From the NCBI GenBank assembly GCA_963785115.1, contig CAWATY010000009.1, positions 186,001-250,000 on the forward strand: a stretch of 64,000 nucleotides of DNA, written 5' to 3'. A program made the position numbers and the translations under genes. Source of the stretch: JACCWP01 sp963785115. Lineage in GTDB: Bacteria > Actinomycetota > Actinomycetes > Propionibacteriales > Nocardioidaceae. How positions within the stretch are numbered: position 1 is the stretch's first letter; the number at the start of each line of letters is the position of its first letter. Below, piece by piece: positions 1-8,701 of the stretch. The notes beneath the pieces are model-generated. The model did no database searches. It was not told the DNA's origin and was given only the letters and a program-made list of their open reading frames with translations.

Positions 1-182
1 TGCTGATGTCGGGAGGCGTCGCCCCGGAGCAGCGCTCCGGAGCCGTGCTGCTGGCGTGGAGCGCCGGGATCGTGGCCGCCCTGCTCTCGGTGCTGGCCGC
101 CCAGGAGCACACCGACCCCGACGACGACCCCCGCTACCTGCAGACGATCGTGCACGGGTTGCGCCAGGAGTGGCGCCGCTGA
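1..182 (+). CDS. C-terminal fragment of an unrecognised protein
   Basis: This is the last 59 codons of a reading frame that enters from outside the window and stops with TGA at 180-182. The visible part has an Ala/Leu-rich helix (AWSAGIVAALLSVLAAQEH), an acidic stretch and the end VHGLRQEWRR. A helical tail of this kind is compatible with the ligand-binding domain of a TetR-type regulator, but no DNA-binding domain is visible, so the function is open. The next gene starts 60 nt downstream on the same strand. Confidence 0.5.
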   Translation, partial: LMSGGVAPEQRSGAVLLAWSAGIVAALLSVLAAQEHTDPDDDPRYLQTIVHGLRQEWRR

Positions 183-242
183 GGCAGTGCCTCGGCTACG
201 GGCGGCGGTTTCGCCCGCGGTCCCTCGGGGCAGGGTCGACGC

Positions 243-2183
243 ATGACTCCCGCACGTCTCCGGCCGGTCGCGGCCGCCGTCCTGCTCACCGCCGGTCTCG
301 GCACCGCCTCCCTGGCGCCGGCGTCCGCCAGTGACCCGGCGCCGTCCGCGGACGCCTCCCACCGGGTCGACTGCTCCAGCGTGCTCGCCGCCGGCAGTCG
401 CCAGCAGGCCTTCGCCGCGGCGTCCGAGGCAGCCGGCGTGCCGGCCCCCGTGCTGCTGGCGGTCTCGTACCAGGAGTCGCGCTGGGACGACCACGGCGGG
501 CACCCCAGCACCTCCGGCGGCTACGGCCCGCTGCACCTCACCGACCTGGCGGTGCCGCACCTCGCCGACGGCCGCGGTGTCGGCGCGCCCCGGGTGCCGG
601 AGCAGTCGCTCGCGACGGCGGCGGCAGCAGCCGATCTGACCGGACTGTCGGTGCGCCGGCTCACCCGCGACCCCGACGCCAACGTCTGCGGCGGCGCCGC
701 GCTCCTGGCCGACCACCAGCGCGAGCTGGGACACCCGGCCGGTGTCTCCGGCGACCTCGGTGCCTGGTACGGAGCGGTCGCGACGTACTCCACCGCTGCC
801 GACCAGGTCTCGGCAGCGCGGTTCGCCGATGGGGCCTACCGGGTGCTCCGCAACGGGCGGCACCGCACCACCCTCGACGGTGAGCAGGTCCGGCTCGCGG
901 CGCACCCCGGCGTGCGCCCGCAGCGCTCCCAGCTCGCCGGCGCCGGCTTCACCGCGGCGGCCGCCGACCCGGACACCGACTGCCCCGCGGCGCTGGACTG
1001 CGAGTGGATCGGCGCGCCGTACGAGCAGTACGGCCGTACGCCTGGCGACTACGGCAACCACGACCTGGCCAACCGCCCGCAGGACCTGTCCATCGACTAC
1101 ATCGTCATCCACGACACCGAGGCCGACTGGGACACCACGCTCGACCTCGTTCAGGACCCCGAGTACGTGTCGTGGCAGTACTCGCTGCGCTCCAGCGACG
1201 GACACGTCGCCCAGCACGTGCGGCCGGCTGACGTGGCCTGGCAGGCGGGCAACTGGTACATCAACTCGCACTCCATCGGCCTCGAGCACGAGGGCATCGC
1301 GGCCGACGGTGCGACCTGGTTCACCGAGTCGATGTACCGCTCGTCGGCCACGCTGGTGCGCTGGCTGACCGCGCAGTACGACATCCCCCGCGACCGCGCG
1401 CACATCATCGGACACGACCAGGTGCCGGGGATCACGCCCGACTACGTCCCCGGCATGCACTGGGACCCAGGCCCGTACTGGGACTGGGAGCACTACATGC
1501 GGCTGCTCCGCGCGCCGATCGCGGCGGAGCCGGCGGGCACCGCCGACCTGGTGACCGTGCGGCCGGGGTTCGAGGGCAACGTCCAGCCGGTGACCGGCTG
1601 CGACAAGGTCGGCTCCGGCACCCCCTGCACTGACCAGTCGACGAACTTCGTCTACCTGCACAAGAACCCGTCCGCCGACTCACCGCTGGTCGCCGACCGC
1701 GGGCTGCACCCCGACGACCCGAGCAGCACCGACGATGTGGCCGACATCGGTGCCCGGGCCGCGGCCGGTCAGCAGCTGGTCGTCGACGAGCGGCGCAACG
1801 GCTGGCTCAAGGTGTGGTGGCTCGGCCGCGAAGGCTGGATCGACAACACGCCTCGGGTGGTCGTGCCGGCGGCGGGTCCGACGGTGGCCCCGGCCGGCGA
1901 CCAGGCGGTGCCGGTGTACGGCCGGGCGTACCCGGAGGACTCGGCCTACCCCGACACGATCCCGGTCGACCCGGTGACGCCGCTGCAGTACAAGATCCGC
2001 CCGGGCCAGCAGTACGTCCTCGCCGACCCGACGGTCGCGACCGACTACTACTACGCGAAGACCTACAACGACTCGCTGCCCGACGACCACACGGTCGTCT
2101 CCGGTGACGACCGCTACTACCAGATCTGGTTCGGCCACCGGATCTTCTTCGTCCGCGCCGCCGACGTCGCCGTGCTCCGCTAG
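243..2183 (+). CDS. Secreted N-acetylmuramoyl-L-alanine amidase (Amidase_2/PGRP fold)
   Basis: Peptidoglycan hydrolase of 646 aa. Residues 1-30 form a Sec signal peptide (basic start, Ala/Leu core, APASA). Residues about 60-200 resemble a soluble lytic transglycosylase or lysozyme-like segment (YQESRWDDHGG...GGYGPLHLTD). Residues about 275-425 are an Amidase_2 domain. By analogy with AmpD the zinc ligands should be H290 (VIHDTEAD), H391 (IIGHDQVPG) and D408 (HWDPGPYWDW). The C-terminal 200 residues look like SH3-type wall-binding modules with GWLKVWWLGREGWID. The expected reaction is cleavage of the amide between MurNAc and the stem peptide outside the membrane. Whether the N-terminal segment is active is unknown. 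Confidence 0.88.
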   Translation: MTPARLRPVAAAVLLTAGLGTASLAPASASDPAPSADASHRVDCSSVLAAGSRQQAFAAASEAAGVPAPVLLAVSYQESRWDDHGGHPSTSGGYGPLHLTDLAVPHLADGRGVGAPRVPEQSLATAAAAADLTGLSVRRLTRDPDANVCGGAALLADHQRELGHPAGVSGDLGAWYGAVATYSTAADQVSAARFADGAYRVLRNGRHRTTLDGEQVRLAAHPGVRPQRSQLAGAGFTAAAADPDTDCPAALDCEWIGAPYEQYGRTPGDYGNHDLANRPQDLSIDYIVIHDTEADWDTTLDLVQDPEYVSWQYSLRSSDGHVAQHVRPADVAWQAGNWYINSHSIGLEHEGIAADGATWFTESMYRSSATLVRWLTAQYDIPRDRAHIIGHDQVPGITPDYVPGMHWDPGPYWDWEHYMRLLRAPIAAEPAGTADLVTVRPGFEGNVQPVTGCDKVGSGTPCTDQSTNFVYLHKNPSADSPLVADRGLHPDDPSSTDDVADIGARAAAGQQLVVDERRNGWLKVWWLGREGWIDNTPRVVVPAAGPTVAPAGDQAVPVYGRAYPEDSAYPDTIPVDPVTPLQYKIRPGQQYVLADPTVATDYYYAKTYNDSLPDDHTVVSGDDRYYQIWFGHRIFFVRAADVAVLR

Positions 2184-2184
2184 C

Positions 2185-2216
2185 GCGGGTTTCGCAAGCC
2201 GGCTTGCGAAACCCGC
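2185..2216. terminator. Perfect 32-nt palindrome between convergent genes
   Basis: Starting 2 nt after the amidase stop, two 16-nt arms match perfectly with no loop bases; the left arm reads GCGGGTTTCGCAAGCC. There is no T-run after it, which is common for high-GC terminators. The gene on the other side (ending at 2364) runs toward it, so a bidirectional terminator is the simplest reading. Its outer GGGTTTC...GAAACCC matches the palindromes at 11852-11941, so it may belong to a repeated family. Confidence 0.6.
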
Positions 2217-2297
2217 ACTCGCCCCGCGTCATAACACGGGGCAGGTGCGGGCAAGACGGAGTGAGTGACGGGTCAGGTACCCGTCAGCCGACACGTG

Positions 2298-2413
2298 GCC
2301 GTCACGGCTGATGTGCCTCGGCAATGTGGGAATCGACCATCATCGGCGCGGCGCACGTCGCCGTCACGGCTGATGTGCCTCGCCACTGTCGGGATCGACC
2401 ATCATCGGCGCGG
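2298..2413. repeat. Two-copy direct repeat duplicating a gene's 3' end
   Basis: Two near-identical copies of about 54 nt lie at about 2298-2351 and 2360-2413, 62 nt apart. The second copy is the last coding stretch of the minus-strand gene ending at 2364 and includes its stop codon. The first copy lies downstream of that stop and still encodes a tail ending EAHQP-stop, with a few point differences. This looks like a local tandem duplication of the gene's 3' end that left a dead copy behind. Confidence 0.75.
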
Positions 2414-3353
2414 TGTCGACCGCCTGGAACGCCCGCGCGGGGATCGTCTTCAGCTCGTCGAGCATCGCGCTCGGCCAGCCGCGCACCGACTCGCCCTGGA
2501 AGTACCAGGGCGACCCGTTGTCGGCGAGCACCATTCCGTAGGTCTGCATCGCCCGCAGCACCACCCGGGTGTCGGCCCGATAGCCGTCGAGCGAGAACCC
2601 GGCCTTCAGCCGGAACCGCGCGCCCATCGGCGGATAGGCCGGGTTGCTCACCGACCCCGCGTCGTGTCGCGCCGGCCAGACGTGTCGTCGGTCGGTGACG
2701 TCGGTGGTGAAGCGGATCGCGTGGTCGACGTTGCCCTGCTTGACCTCGCGCAGCATCAGCAGCCCGGGCAGGATCGGCAGTCCGGCCGCGTCGGCCGAGG
2801 TCCAGCCGCGTGGCCGCAGGTCGTTGCTGCCGAGCCCGAAGACCGCTCCGGATCCCGCGTGCCAGCCGTCGGAGTCGTGCCGGGTCGCGAAGGTCTCGTA
2901 CAACCGGCAGGCTGCGCGGTCGACGACCAGCGCGTGCCGGTCTCCACCCGCGCCGGGTCCGCCCTCGATCCGGGTGTCCTGCCCGAGCGGGTACCGCACC
3001 CGGTCGCTCTGGCCGGCGTAGTGGAACTGCACCCGCACCCGCGGGTGGTCCGCACCGACGACCGTGACGGGGATCCCGTACGGCACCGGCTGCTCGCCGA
3101 ACGCCGGCCCGAAGTCGGGGTGCAGCTCGGAGCCCGGGCTCATGTGCCGCAGCCACTGGGCGCTGCGGGGGTGCACGTCGAGGCCGTCGACCGGGGTGTT
3201 CCAGTAGTTGTTGGCGGGGAAGACCCGGCACCCGGCGACGGCCGTGGCGGCGCCTCCGGTAGCGGCTGCGGGCGAGGCAGCGGGCGCCGAGCCGGTCGCG
3301 CCGAGCAGCCCAGTGGCCACCAGCGCGCAGAGGAGCCCCCGTCGCACCCGCAT
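2364..3353 (-). CDS. Secreted protein of unknown function
   Basis: 329 aa with a clear signal peptide (MRVRRGLLCALVATGLLGATG, cleavage near ASPAAA). The mature part starts with CRVFPANNYWNTPVDGLDVHP and has repeated aromatic and Gly motifs, for example VRVQFHYAGQSDRVRYPLG and DNGSPWYFQGESVRGWPS. I recognise this as a conserved secreted type but cannot give an activity. The start is supported by TACCGT-N6-ATG on the minus strand (TACCGT at 3365-3360), a leaderless arrangement. The last codons are duplicated just downstream (2298-2351). Confidence 0.7.
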   Translation of the reverse strand: MRVRRGLLCALVATGLLGATGSAPAASPAAATGGAATAVAGCRVFPANNYWNTPVDGLDVHPRSAQWLRHMSPGSELHPDFGPAFGEQPVPYGIPVTVVGADHPRVRVQFHYAGQSDRVRYPLGQDTRIEGGPGAGGDRHALVVDRAACRLYETFATRHDSDGWHAGSGAVFGLGSNDLRPRGWTSADAAGLPILPGLLMLREVKQGNVDHAIRFTTDVTDRRHVWPARHDAGSVSNPAYPPMGARFRLKAGFSLDGYRADTRVVLRAMQTYGMVLADNGSPWYFQGESVRGWPSAMLDELKTIPARAFQAVDTAPMMVDPDSGEAHQP

Positions 3354-3400
3354 CTCTCGACGGTAGTGCGACGGGGGTTCCCGCGGTATCGGCTGGTCGG

Positions 3401-3745
3401 TCAGTCGTCGGTGCCCTCGTCGCCCCCGGACTCCTCGGCGCCCTCGTCCTCGGTGCTGATCACGGCGAACGACTGGTCGAGGTGCACGTCGACCTGCGTG
3501 CCGTCGTCGCGGGTCACCTCGACCTCGTACTTGCCCTGTTCGTCGTCGACCTCGGTGCCGGTGACCCTGCCCTCGCCGACCTCGTCGAGCGCCGCCTGAG
3601 CGGCCTTGTCCTTGGCGGCTCCGCTGATCGGCGTCTCGGTTGCGTCGTCGTCGCCGGTGCCGGTGGCCTGGACGACCCCTGTCCCGACGGCTCCGAGCGT
3701 GAGCACCGTCGCGCCGGCAATGGCAATCTTCGTGCGCATCCTCAT
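3401..3745 (-). CDS. PepSY-domain exported protein
   Basis: 114 aa. The start is placed at the ATG at 3745 because GGAGG lies 6 nt upstream (3752-3756); a longer frame would overlap the kinase gene. An N-terminal hydrophobic segment (IAIAGATVLTLGAVGTGVV) targets it to the membrane or exterior. It is followed by a PepSY-like module (AAQAALDEVGEGRVTGTEVD, then YEVEVTRDDGTQVDVHLD) and a Glu/Asp-rich tail. It starts 1 nt past the kinase stop, so it is co-transcribed with that two-component system. PepSY proteins often modulate proteases or sensors; a link to this kinase is inference. Confidence 0.75.
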   Translation of the reverse strand: MRMRTKIAIAGATVLTLGAVGTGVVQATGTGDDDATETPISGAAKDKAAQAALDEVGEGRVTGTEVDDEQGKYEVEVTRDDGTQVDVHLDQSFAVISTEDEGAEESGGDEGTDD

Positions 3746-3746
3746 G

Positions 3747-5234
3747 TCAAGCCTCCTGATCGGTGGTGTCATCCGCGTCGTCCGGTCTCCTGGGCGTCGA
3801 CGGTACGGAGGCCTTGCTGACAGGACCCTGAACGCCGTGGAGCCGGGGCAGGACCACGTCGAAGCGGGCTCCCCCGATCGCAGACTCGTCCACCAGCACG
3901 TGTCCGTGGTGCATCTCGACGAGCCCGCGCACTATCGCGAGGCCAAGACCGGCTCCACCCCCTCGCCGGGTGCGGGACGTGTCGAGCCGGACGAAGCGCT
4001 CCAGCACCCGAGCACGGTCGGCGGCCGGAATGCCCGGTCCGTCGTCGTCGACCCGCAGCACGACCTCGTCGTCGCGCTCGAACACGGCGACGCTGACGGT
4101 CGAGGTAGCGTGCCCGACCGCGTTGTCGAGCAGGTTGGCGATGACCCGCCGAAGCATCAGTGCGTCGCCCTCGACCTGGCCGCCCGACACCCGGGTGGTG
4201 TCGACCTGCCGGCGGTGCACGGCCCGTACCCGCGCGGCTTCCTCCAGCACGAGGTCGTCGAGGTCCACCGGTTGGCTTCGCAGAGCTGACGTGTCCTCGT
4301 CCGTACGGGCCAGCCACAGCATCTGCTCGACCAGCTGCTCGAGCCGGTTGCCCTCCGCCAGGGCGACGCGGGCCAGCTGCTCGGTGCTCGTGCTGTCGGG
4401 GTGGGCGAGAGCGACCTCGGCGTGCTGGCGGATCACGGTTGCTGGGGACCGCAGCTCGTGGCTGGCGTCCGACACCAGCCGGCGTTGACGATCGCGCGCC
4501 GCCTCGAGGCGGTCGAGCATCTGGTTCATCGTGCGCGCCAGATCGCTCACTTCGTCCCCGGAAGTTGGCTGCGGGACCCGTCGCCCCAGCCGGTCGGCCG
4601 TGATCCGCTCCACCTCGGAGCGGATCGCCTCGACCGGCGCAAGGGCGCGTCCCACCAGGACCCAGGTCGCGAGGCCGATGCCGAGGACGGCGCCTGGCAG
4701 AGCCAGCCGCAGGGTTCCGATCAGCGCCTCCTGCGAGTCGTCGATCTCCGACGCCTCCTGGGTGACGACGACGGTCAGCATCCCGCTCCCGCTGTCGGTG
4801 GTCTGCGAGGCGACGACGTAGCGTTCCGTGTCGTCCTCGGTCGGCAGCCGGGCGACCACGTCGGTCAGGGTCTCCCCATCCGTGGGGACCGCCGGAGGGG
4901 TGGCGGGACCGTTCGGTGAGGCGGCGAGGACTCGCTCGTCCGGGCCGAGCACGTGCACGAAGCGGTCGTTCTCGCCGACCAGACCGAGCGCGGACACCGG
5001 GGTTCCGTCATCGAGGCGTTCGGCGATCTCGTTCGCCCTGGTCTCGGCTGACAGCACGATTCCGTCGGCGAGCCGGTTTCCGAGCGCGGCGACCAACAGC
5101 CACCCACAGCCGAGGCCCGTGACCACGGTGACGGCGACGACCACCAGCGTAGTGCGCACACGTACGCTTCCGAGCCGCAGGCGGACTCCCGGACGTTCAG
5201 CCACCGTCGGCCTCGAGTCGGTATCCGGAGCCAC
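3747..5234 (-). CDS. Two-component sensor histidine kinase
   Basis: 495 aa membrane kinase. A first transmembrane helix lies at about residues 28-52 (TTLVVVAVTVVTGLGCGWLLV), followed by an extracytoplasmic sensor of about 120 residues and a second helix at about 172-195. HAMP follows, then HisKA with phospho-acceptor H259 in SDASHELRSP, then HATPase_c with the N-box (VIANLLDNAVGHA) and the G boxes DDDGPGIP and GGGAGLGLAIV. The start lies inside the end of the response regulator gene (38 nt overlap), so the two are translationally coupled. The signal sensed is not evident. Confidence 0.92.
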   Translation of the reverse strand: MAPDTDSRPTVAERPGVRLRLGSVRVRTTLVVVAVTVVTGLGCGWLLVAALGNRLADGIVLSAETRANEIAERLDDGTPVSALGLVGENDRFVHVLGPDERVLAASPNGPATPPAVPTDGETLTDVVARLPTEDDTERYVVASQTTDSGSGMLTVVVTQEASEIDDSQEALIGTLRLALPGAVLGIGLATWVLVGRALAPVEAIRSEVERITADRLGRRVPQPTSGDEVSDLARTMNQMLDRLEAARDRQRRLVSDASHELRSPATVIRQHAEVALAHPDSTSTEQLARVALAEGNRLEQLVEQMLWLARTDEDTSALRSQPVDLDDLVLEEAARVRAVHRRQVDTTRVSGGQVEGDALMLRRVIANLLDNAVGHATSTVSVAVFERDDEVVLRVDDDGPGIPAADRARVLERFVRLDTSRTRRGGGAGLGLAIVRGLVEMHHGHVLVDESAIGGARFDVVLPRLHGVQGPVSKASVPSTPRRPDDADDTTDQEA

Positions 5235-5874
5235 GCACCGTGCTGATCGAGTCGCGGCCGAACGGCCGGTCGATCTTGATGCGCAGTCGGCGGACGTACA
5301 CCTCGACGATGTTGGGGTCGCCCTCGAAGCGGTCGTCCCAGACGTTGTCCAGCACCTCCAGCTTGGAGACCGCCTCGCCCTTGCGGCGCAGCAGGAACTC
5401 CAGCAGCGAGGTCTCCCGCGCGGTCAGCGTCAGCTCCTGCTCACCGCGGTACGAGCGGCGGGTGCCGGGGTCGAGGCGCAGGTCGCCGGCGCTCAGCTCG
5501 GTCGGCCGTTCGCCGGCACCGCGGCGCAGCAGCGCCCGCAGCCGGGCCGACAGCACCACGGAGCTGAACGGCTTGGCCAGGAAGTCATCGGCGCCGGTGT
5601 CCAGCGAGGTCGTCTCGTCGAGCTCGCCGTCGCGGGCGGTGAGCACGAGCACCGGTGTCCACCTCCCGGCGGCGCGCAGCTCGGCGCACACCTCGAGTCC
5701 GTTCTTGCCCGGCAGCATGAGGTCGAGCACGATCGCGCCGTACTCGTGCTCGGTCGCCCGCCACAACCCGTCGATCCCGTCGTGGGCGACGTCGACGGCA
5801 TAGCCCTCGGCCTCGAGCCCGCGGCGGATGCCGTCGGCCAGCTCGATCTCGTCCTCGACGACCAGCACCCGCAC
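5197..5874 (-). CDS. OmpR/PhoB-type response regulator
   Basis: 225 aa. The receiver domain at residues 1-120 has acidic residues E7/D8, phospho-acceptor D51 (IVLDLMLPGKNG) and the conserved Lys in ADDFLAKPF. A winged-helix DNA-binding domain covers about 130-222 (ARETSLLEFLLRRKGEAVSK, then VYVRRLRIKID and GSGYRLEA). It is the first gene of a minus-strand unit with the kinase and the PepSY protein. It is divergent from the class V aminotransferase gene across a 94-bp gap. Start GTG at 5874; no strong ribosome site is visible. Confidence 0.93.
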   Translation of the reverse strand: MRVLVVEDEIELADGIRRGLEAEGYAVDVAHDGIDGLWRATEHEYGAIVLDLMLPGKNGLEVCAELRAAGRWTPVLVLTARDGELDETTSLDTGADDFLAKPFSSVVLSARLRALLRRGAGERPTELSAGDLRLDPGTRRSYRGEQELTLTARETSLLEFLLRRKGEAVSKLEVLDNVWDDRFEGDPNIVEVYVRRLRIKIDRPFGRDSISTVRGSGYRLEADGG

Positions 5875-5956
5875 GAGCCCAGCCTGTCAGGTGGTCGCTG
5901 ACGGGACGCTGAACCGCTGTCGCCGACCGGCCGGGACCATCCGCGCGAACGCCGCC

Positions 5957-5968
5957 TACGGTGGCGGC
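5957..5968 (+). promoter_or_regulatory. Leaderless promoter -10 of the class V aminotransferase gene
   Basis: TACGGT at 5957-5962 is followed by exactly 6 nt and GTG at 5969. This is the actinobacterial TANNNT -10 placed so that transcription would begin at the start codon. No Shine-Dalgarno sequence is visible, which supports a leaderless transcript. Confidence 0.55.
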
Positions 5969-7006
5969 GTGCGCACGGCGTTCGGCCAGGACTTCGACCT
6001 CGCGGGTCCGTACCTCAACACGCCCAGCGTGGGCGTGCCCCCGTTGGCGGTCGCCGACGCCGTCGCCGCTGCCGTGCGCGACTGGCAGCGCGGCGGCACC
6101 CAGCCGCAGGACTTCGACGCCTCGGTGGGCGCGGCCCGCGACGCGTTCGCCACGCTGGTCGGGGTGCCGGCCGGCAGCGTCGCCATCGGTGGCAGCGTGT
6201 CCGCGCTGCTGGCCCTGGTCGCTGCCGGTGTCCGGGACGGCGCGCGGGTGCTGACGGCGACCGGGGAGTTCACCAGCCTGACCTTCCCCTTCGCTGCCCA
6301 GCACGACCGCGGCGTCAGCGTCACGGAGGTCGACCTCGACGACGTGCCCGACCGGGCCGGCGACCACGACGTCGTGGCGGTGAGCGTGGTGCAGTCGGCC
6401 GACGGTCGGGTCGTCGACCTGGAGCGACTGCGGGCCGCGACCGAGGGCAGCCGCACGCTGGTGGTCCTCGACGTCACCCAGGCTGCGGGCTGGCTGCCGC
6501 TGCGGCTCGGGTGGACCGGGGTCGTGGTCGGTGGGGCGTACAAGTGGCTGCTCGCGCCGCGGGGTGCGGCCTGGATGGCGGTACACGACGACGTCGTCCG
6601 AACGCTGCGCCCGCTGGCCGCGAACTGGTACGCCGGCGACGACCCGTGGCAGAGCATCTACGGGCTGCCGCTGCGGCTCGCGCCGGACGCTCGCCGACTC
6701 GACGCATCGCCGGCATGGTTCTCGCACCTCGGCGCGGGGCTGGCGCTGCCGTGGCTCGCGACGCTCGACCTCGCGGCCGTGCGGGACCACTGCGTCGGGC
6801 TCGCGAACGCGCTGCGTGCGCACCTCGACCTTCCGCCTGCCGGGTCGGCGATCGTGTCGGTGCCGCTGTCCGGCGCGGCCGAGCGACTGGCCGCCGCCGG
6901 TGTGGTCGCGAGCGTCCGTGGGGGAGCCGCCCGGGTGGGCTTTCACCTGTACAACAACGCCGACGACCTCGACTGTGCCGCGGCCGCTCTGCGCCCGTCG
7001 CGCTGA
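5969..7006 (+). CDS. PLP-dependent aminotransferase class V-fold enzyme
   Basis: 345 aa from GTG 5969, chosen because the protein then starts MRTAFGQDFDLAGPYLNTPS and because a TANNNT -10 sits 6 nt upstream. It has the class V fold: VLDVTQAAGWLPL, with the PLP-contacting Asp, then GGAYKWLLAPRG with the Schiff-base Lys at K192. The family includes cysteine desulfurases, kynureninases and epimerase-type enzymes. Nothing here tells which substrate is used, and no sulfur or tryptophan genes are adjacent. Confidence 0.82.
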   Translation: MRTAFGQDFDLAGPYLNTPSVGVPPLAVADAVAAAVRDWQRGGTQPQDFDASVGAARDAFATLVGVPAGSVAIGGSVSALLALVAAGVRDGARVLTATGEFTSLTFPFAAQHDRGVSVTEVDLDDVPDRAGDHDVVAVSVVQSADGRVVDLERLRAATEGSRTLVVLDVTQAAGWLPLRLGWTGVVVGGAYKWLLAPRGAAWMAVHDDVVRTLRPLAANWYAGDDPWQSIYGLPLRLAPDARRLDASPAWFSHLGAGLALPWLATLDLAAVRDHCVGLANALRAHLDLPPAGSAIVSVPLSGAAERLAAAGVVASVRGGAARVGFHLYNNADDLDCAAAALRPSR

Positions 7007-7018
7007 CCGTCGGTCAGC
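7002..7018. terminator. Hairpin between convergent genes
   Basis: GCTGACC and GGTCAGC form a 7-bp stem with a 3-nt loop across the stop of the class V enzyme gene, just before the oppositely oriented GNAT gene ends. This is a probable shared terminator. The same stem sequence recurs at 19678-19696 at another convergent junction. Confidence 0.45.
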
Positions 7019-7021
7019 CGG

Positions 7022-7510
7022 TCACAGGAAGCGGTGCATGACGTGCAGGCCGACGTAGCCGCGCACCGGGTGGTGGAAGGCCTCGGGCACGGTGGTGAGG
7101 ACCGCGAAGCCGAGAGACCGCCACAGCGCCACCGCCCCGGTGTTGGTCTCGACGACGGCGTTGAACTGCATCGCGCGATAACCGTCGCTCCTGGCCTGCT
7201 CGAGCACGTGCTCGGCCAGCGCCCGGCCCACTCCGCGCCCGCTCGCCGCCGGGTCGACCATGAAGCCGGCGTTGGCCACGTGGGCGCCCGGCCCGCCGTG
7301 GTTGGGGTGCGTCTCGGCAGTGCCGAGGACGGTGCCGTCCTCGGCGACGGCGACCACGGTCCTTCCGGGCGGGGTGTGCATCCACTGCGCGCGGGCCTCG
7401 GTCTCGGAGGTGGCGGGGTCCCAGGAGAACGTGTCGCCCGCGGCCACGATCCCGTGCAGGAAGCGCCAGACCTCGGGCCAGTCGTCGTCGGTCGCGTCCC
7501 GGATCAGCAC
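7022..7510 (-). CDS. GNAT family N-acetyltransferase
   Basis: 162 aa covering a complete GNAT fold: N-terminal MLIRDATDDDWPEVWRFLHG, the central strand VANAGFMVDPAASGRGVGRAL with the acetyl-CoA pyrophosphate loop (GRGVGRA), then NTGAVALWRSLGFAVL. The acetyl acceptor is unknown. GTG start at 7510. It is separated by 30 nt from the next minus-strand gene (stop 7541), so it may be last in a unit with the two genes upstream of it. Confidence 0.85.
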   Translation of the reverse strand: MLIRDATDDDWPEVWRFLHGIVAAGDTFSWDPATSETEARAQWMHTPPGRTVVAVAEDGTVLGTAETHPNHGGPGAHVANAGFMVDPAASGRGVGRALAEHVLEQARSDGYRAMQFNAVVETNTGAVALWRSLGFAVLTTVPEAFHHPVRGYVGLHVMHRFL

Positions 7511-7540
7511 GGCGACAGCATGCCCGGCGCGGGTCCGTCC

Positions 7541-8032
7541 TCAGCCGCGCCACACGGACAGCGTCTGTGCGGCGACGTCAGCGTCGTGGGTCTGCTGCAG
7601 GTTGCGCCCGCCGCGGGCGAAGGTGGCCACGGTGGCAGCCGGCACGGCCCGCTCGGGCACGGGCTCAGCTCGCCAGTCGCAGTCGCGGACGTGCACCAGG
7701 TCGGCCCGGCGGGCGGCGGCGGACGCGTCGTAGCGCCACGGTCCGGTGAGCCGCCCCAGCCAGTAGTCGCCCTCGGGGCCGCGGGTCCAGACGAACGCGC
7801 CGACCGGGATCGCCGCGAAGCGTCGGAGCCGGCGGGCGGTGCGCTGGTCGTGCGTACCGGCGAGCGCCAGCACCGCCTCCTCGAGGTCGGCCGGTGGCGG
7901 ATCGACCGCGCCACCGATGCCGCAGACCCCTTCGGCCAGCGCCCGGCGGACGCCGGCGCCGGCAGGCACGTCGTCGCGGCGCGACCGCAGCGGGGCGCGA
8001 TAGACCGGTACGACGTCGGCGTGGTCCGGCAT
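7541..8032 (-). CDS. Unrecognised cytoplasmic protein
   Basis: 163 aa, no signal peptide or membrane helix. The middle has a compact beta-rich pattern (IPVGAFVWTRGPEGDYWLGRLTG), then DLVHVRDCDWRAEPVPERAVPAATVATFARGGRNLQQTHD. The WxRGPxGxYxLGRxTGP pattern resembles small beta-barrel domains found at the N-terminus of some restriction-like endonucleases, but no nuclease motif is present, so I give no function. It starts 13 nt after the stop of the YbaK-type gene and probably shares its transcript. Confidence 0.65.
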   Translation of the reverse strand: MPDHADVVPVYRAPLRSRRDDVPAGAGVRRALAEGVCGIGGAVDPPPADLEEAVLALAGTHDQRTARRLRRFAAIPVGAFVWTRGPEGDYWLGRLTGPWRYDASAAARRADLVHVRDCDWRAEPVPERAVPAATVATFARGGRNLQQTHDADVAAQTLSVWRG

Positions 8033-8045
8033 CGCTGACCGCCGG

Positions 8046-8528
8046 TTACTCCACGTCGACCGGGGTGCCGCCGGTCATCCGCACCAGCTCGTCGTACGTG
8101 GTGGGGAACACCGCGTGCGGGTGCCCGCCGGCGGCCCAGACGACGTCGTGGCGGTCGAGCCAGCGGTCGACGAAGGTCCGCACCGGGGCCGGGTGGCCGA
8201 CCGGTGCCACCCCGCCGATCGCCTGTCCGGTCGCGGCGCGGACGAAGTCGGGCGAGGCCCGCTGCAGCGGCGGCAGGTCGTGGTCGGCGGCCACCTTGTC
8301 CACGTCGACGCGGTGCGCACCGGAAGTGATCACCAGGACCGCCTCGCCGCCGGCGTCGAAGACGAGGCTGCTGGCGATCGCACCCGCCTCGCAGCCGAGC
8401 GCGGCGGCCGCCTGGGCGGCGGTACGGGCCGAGTCGGGCAGGACCCGGACCTGGCCGGTCGCGCCACGGGCGGCGAGCGCCTCGGCAACGGTGCGGATGG
8501 AGGGGCGGGCCAGGTCGGGCTCAGTCAC
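8046..8528 (-). CDS. YbaK/ProX-type aminoacyl-tRNA deacylase
   Basis: 160 aa single-domain YbaK/EbsC protein. Characteristic stretches are AAAALGCEAGAIASSLVF, AVLVITSGAHRVDVDKVAA and TGQAIGGVAPVGHPAPVRTFVD; the Lys in VDKV and the GGVAPVGH loop line the editing pocket. Family members hydrolyse mischarged tRNAs such as Cys- or Ala-tRNA-Pro in trans; which tRNA this one edits cannot be read from sequence. GTG start at 8528 with GGGAG just upstream on the minus strand and a TACGGT -10 about 36 nt before the start. Confidence 0.88.
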   Translation of the reverse strand: MTEPDLARPSIRTVAEALAARGATGQVRVLPDSARTAAQAAAALGCEAGAIASSLVFDAGGEAVLVITSGAHRVDVDKVAADHDLPPLQRASPDFVRAATGQAIGGVAPVGHPAPVRTFVDRWLDRHDVVWAAGGHPHAVFPTTYDELVRMTGGTPVDVE

Positions 8529-8701
8529 CGACGCTCCCGGGCTGCGGGGTCATGGCACGGACCGTACCCGCGGTCCTGCCAGGGAGCCGGTGGATGCCCG
8601 GTGGATGCCCGCTGGCGGCCGGCTGCCGGCCTTCTGGCGGCCCCTCGGCGACCGTCGTCGGCCCGTCGTCGGACCGCCGTCCCCCGTTCACCCGGATCGT
8701 C

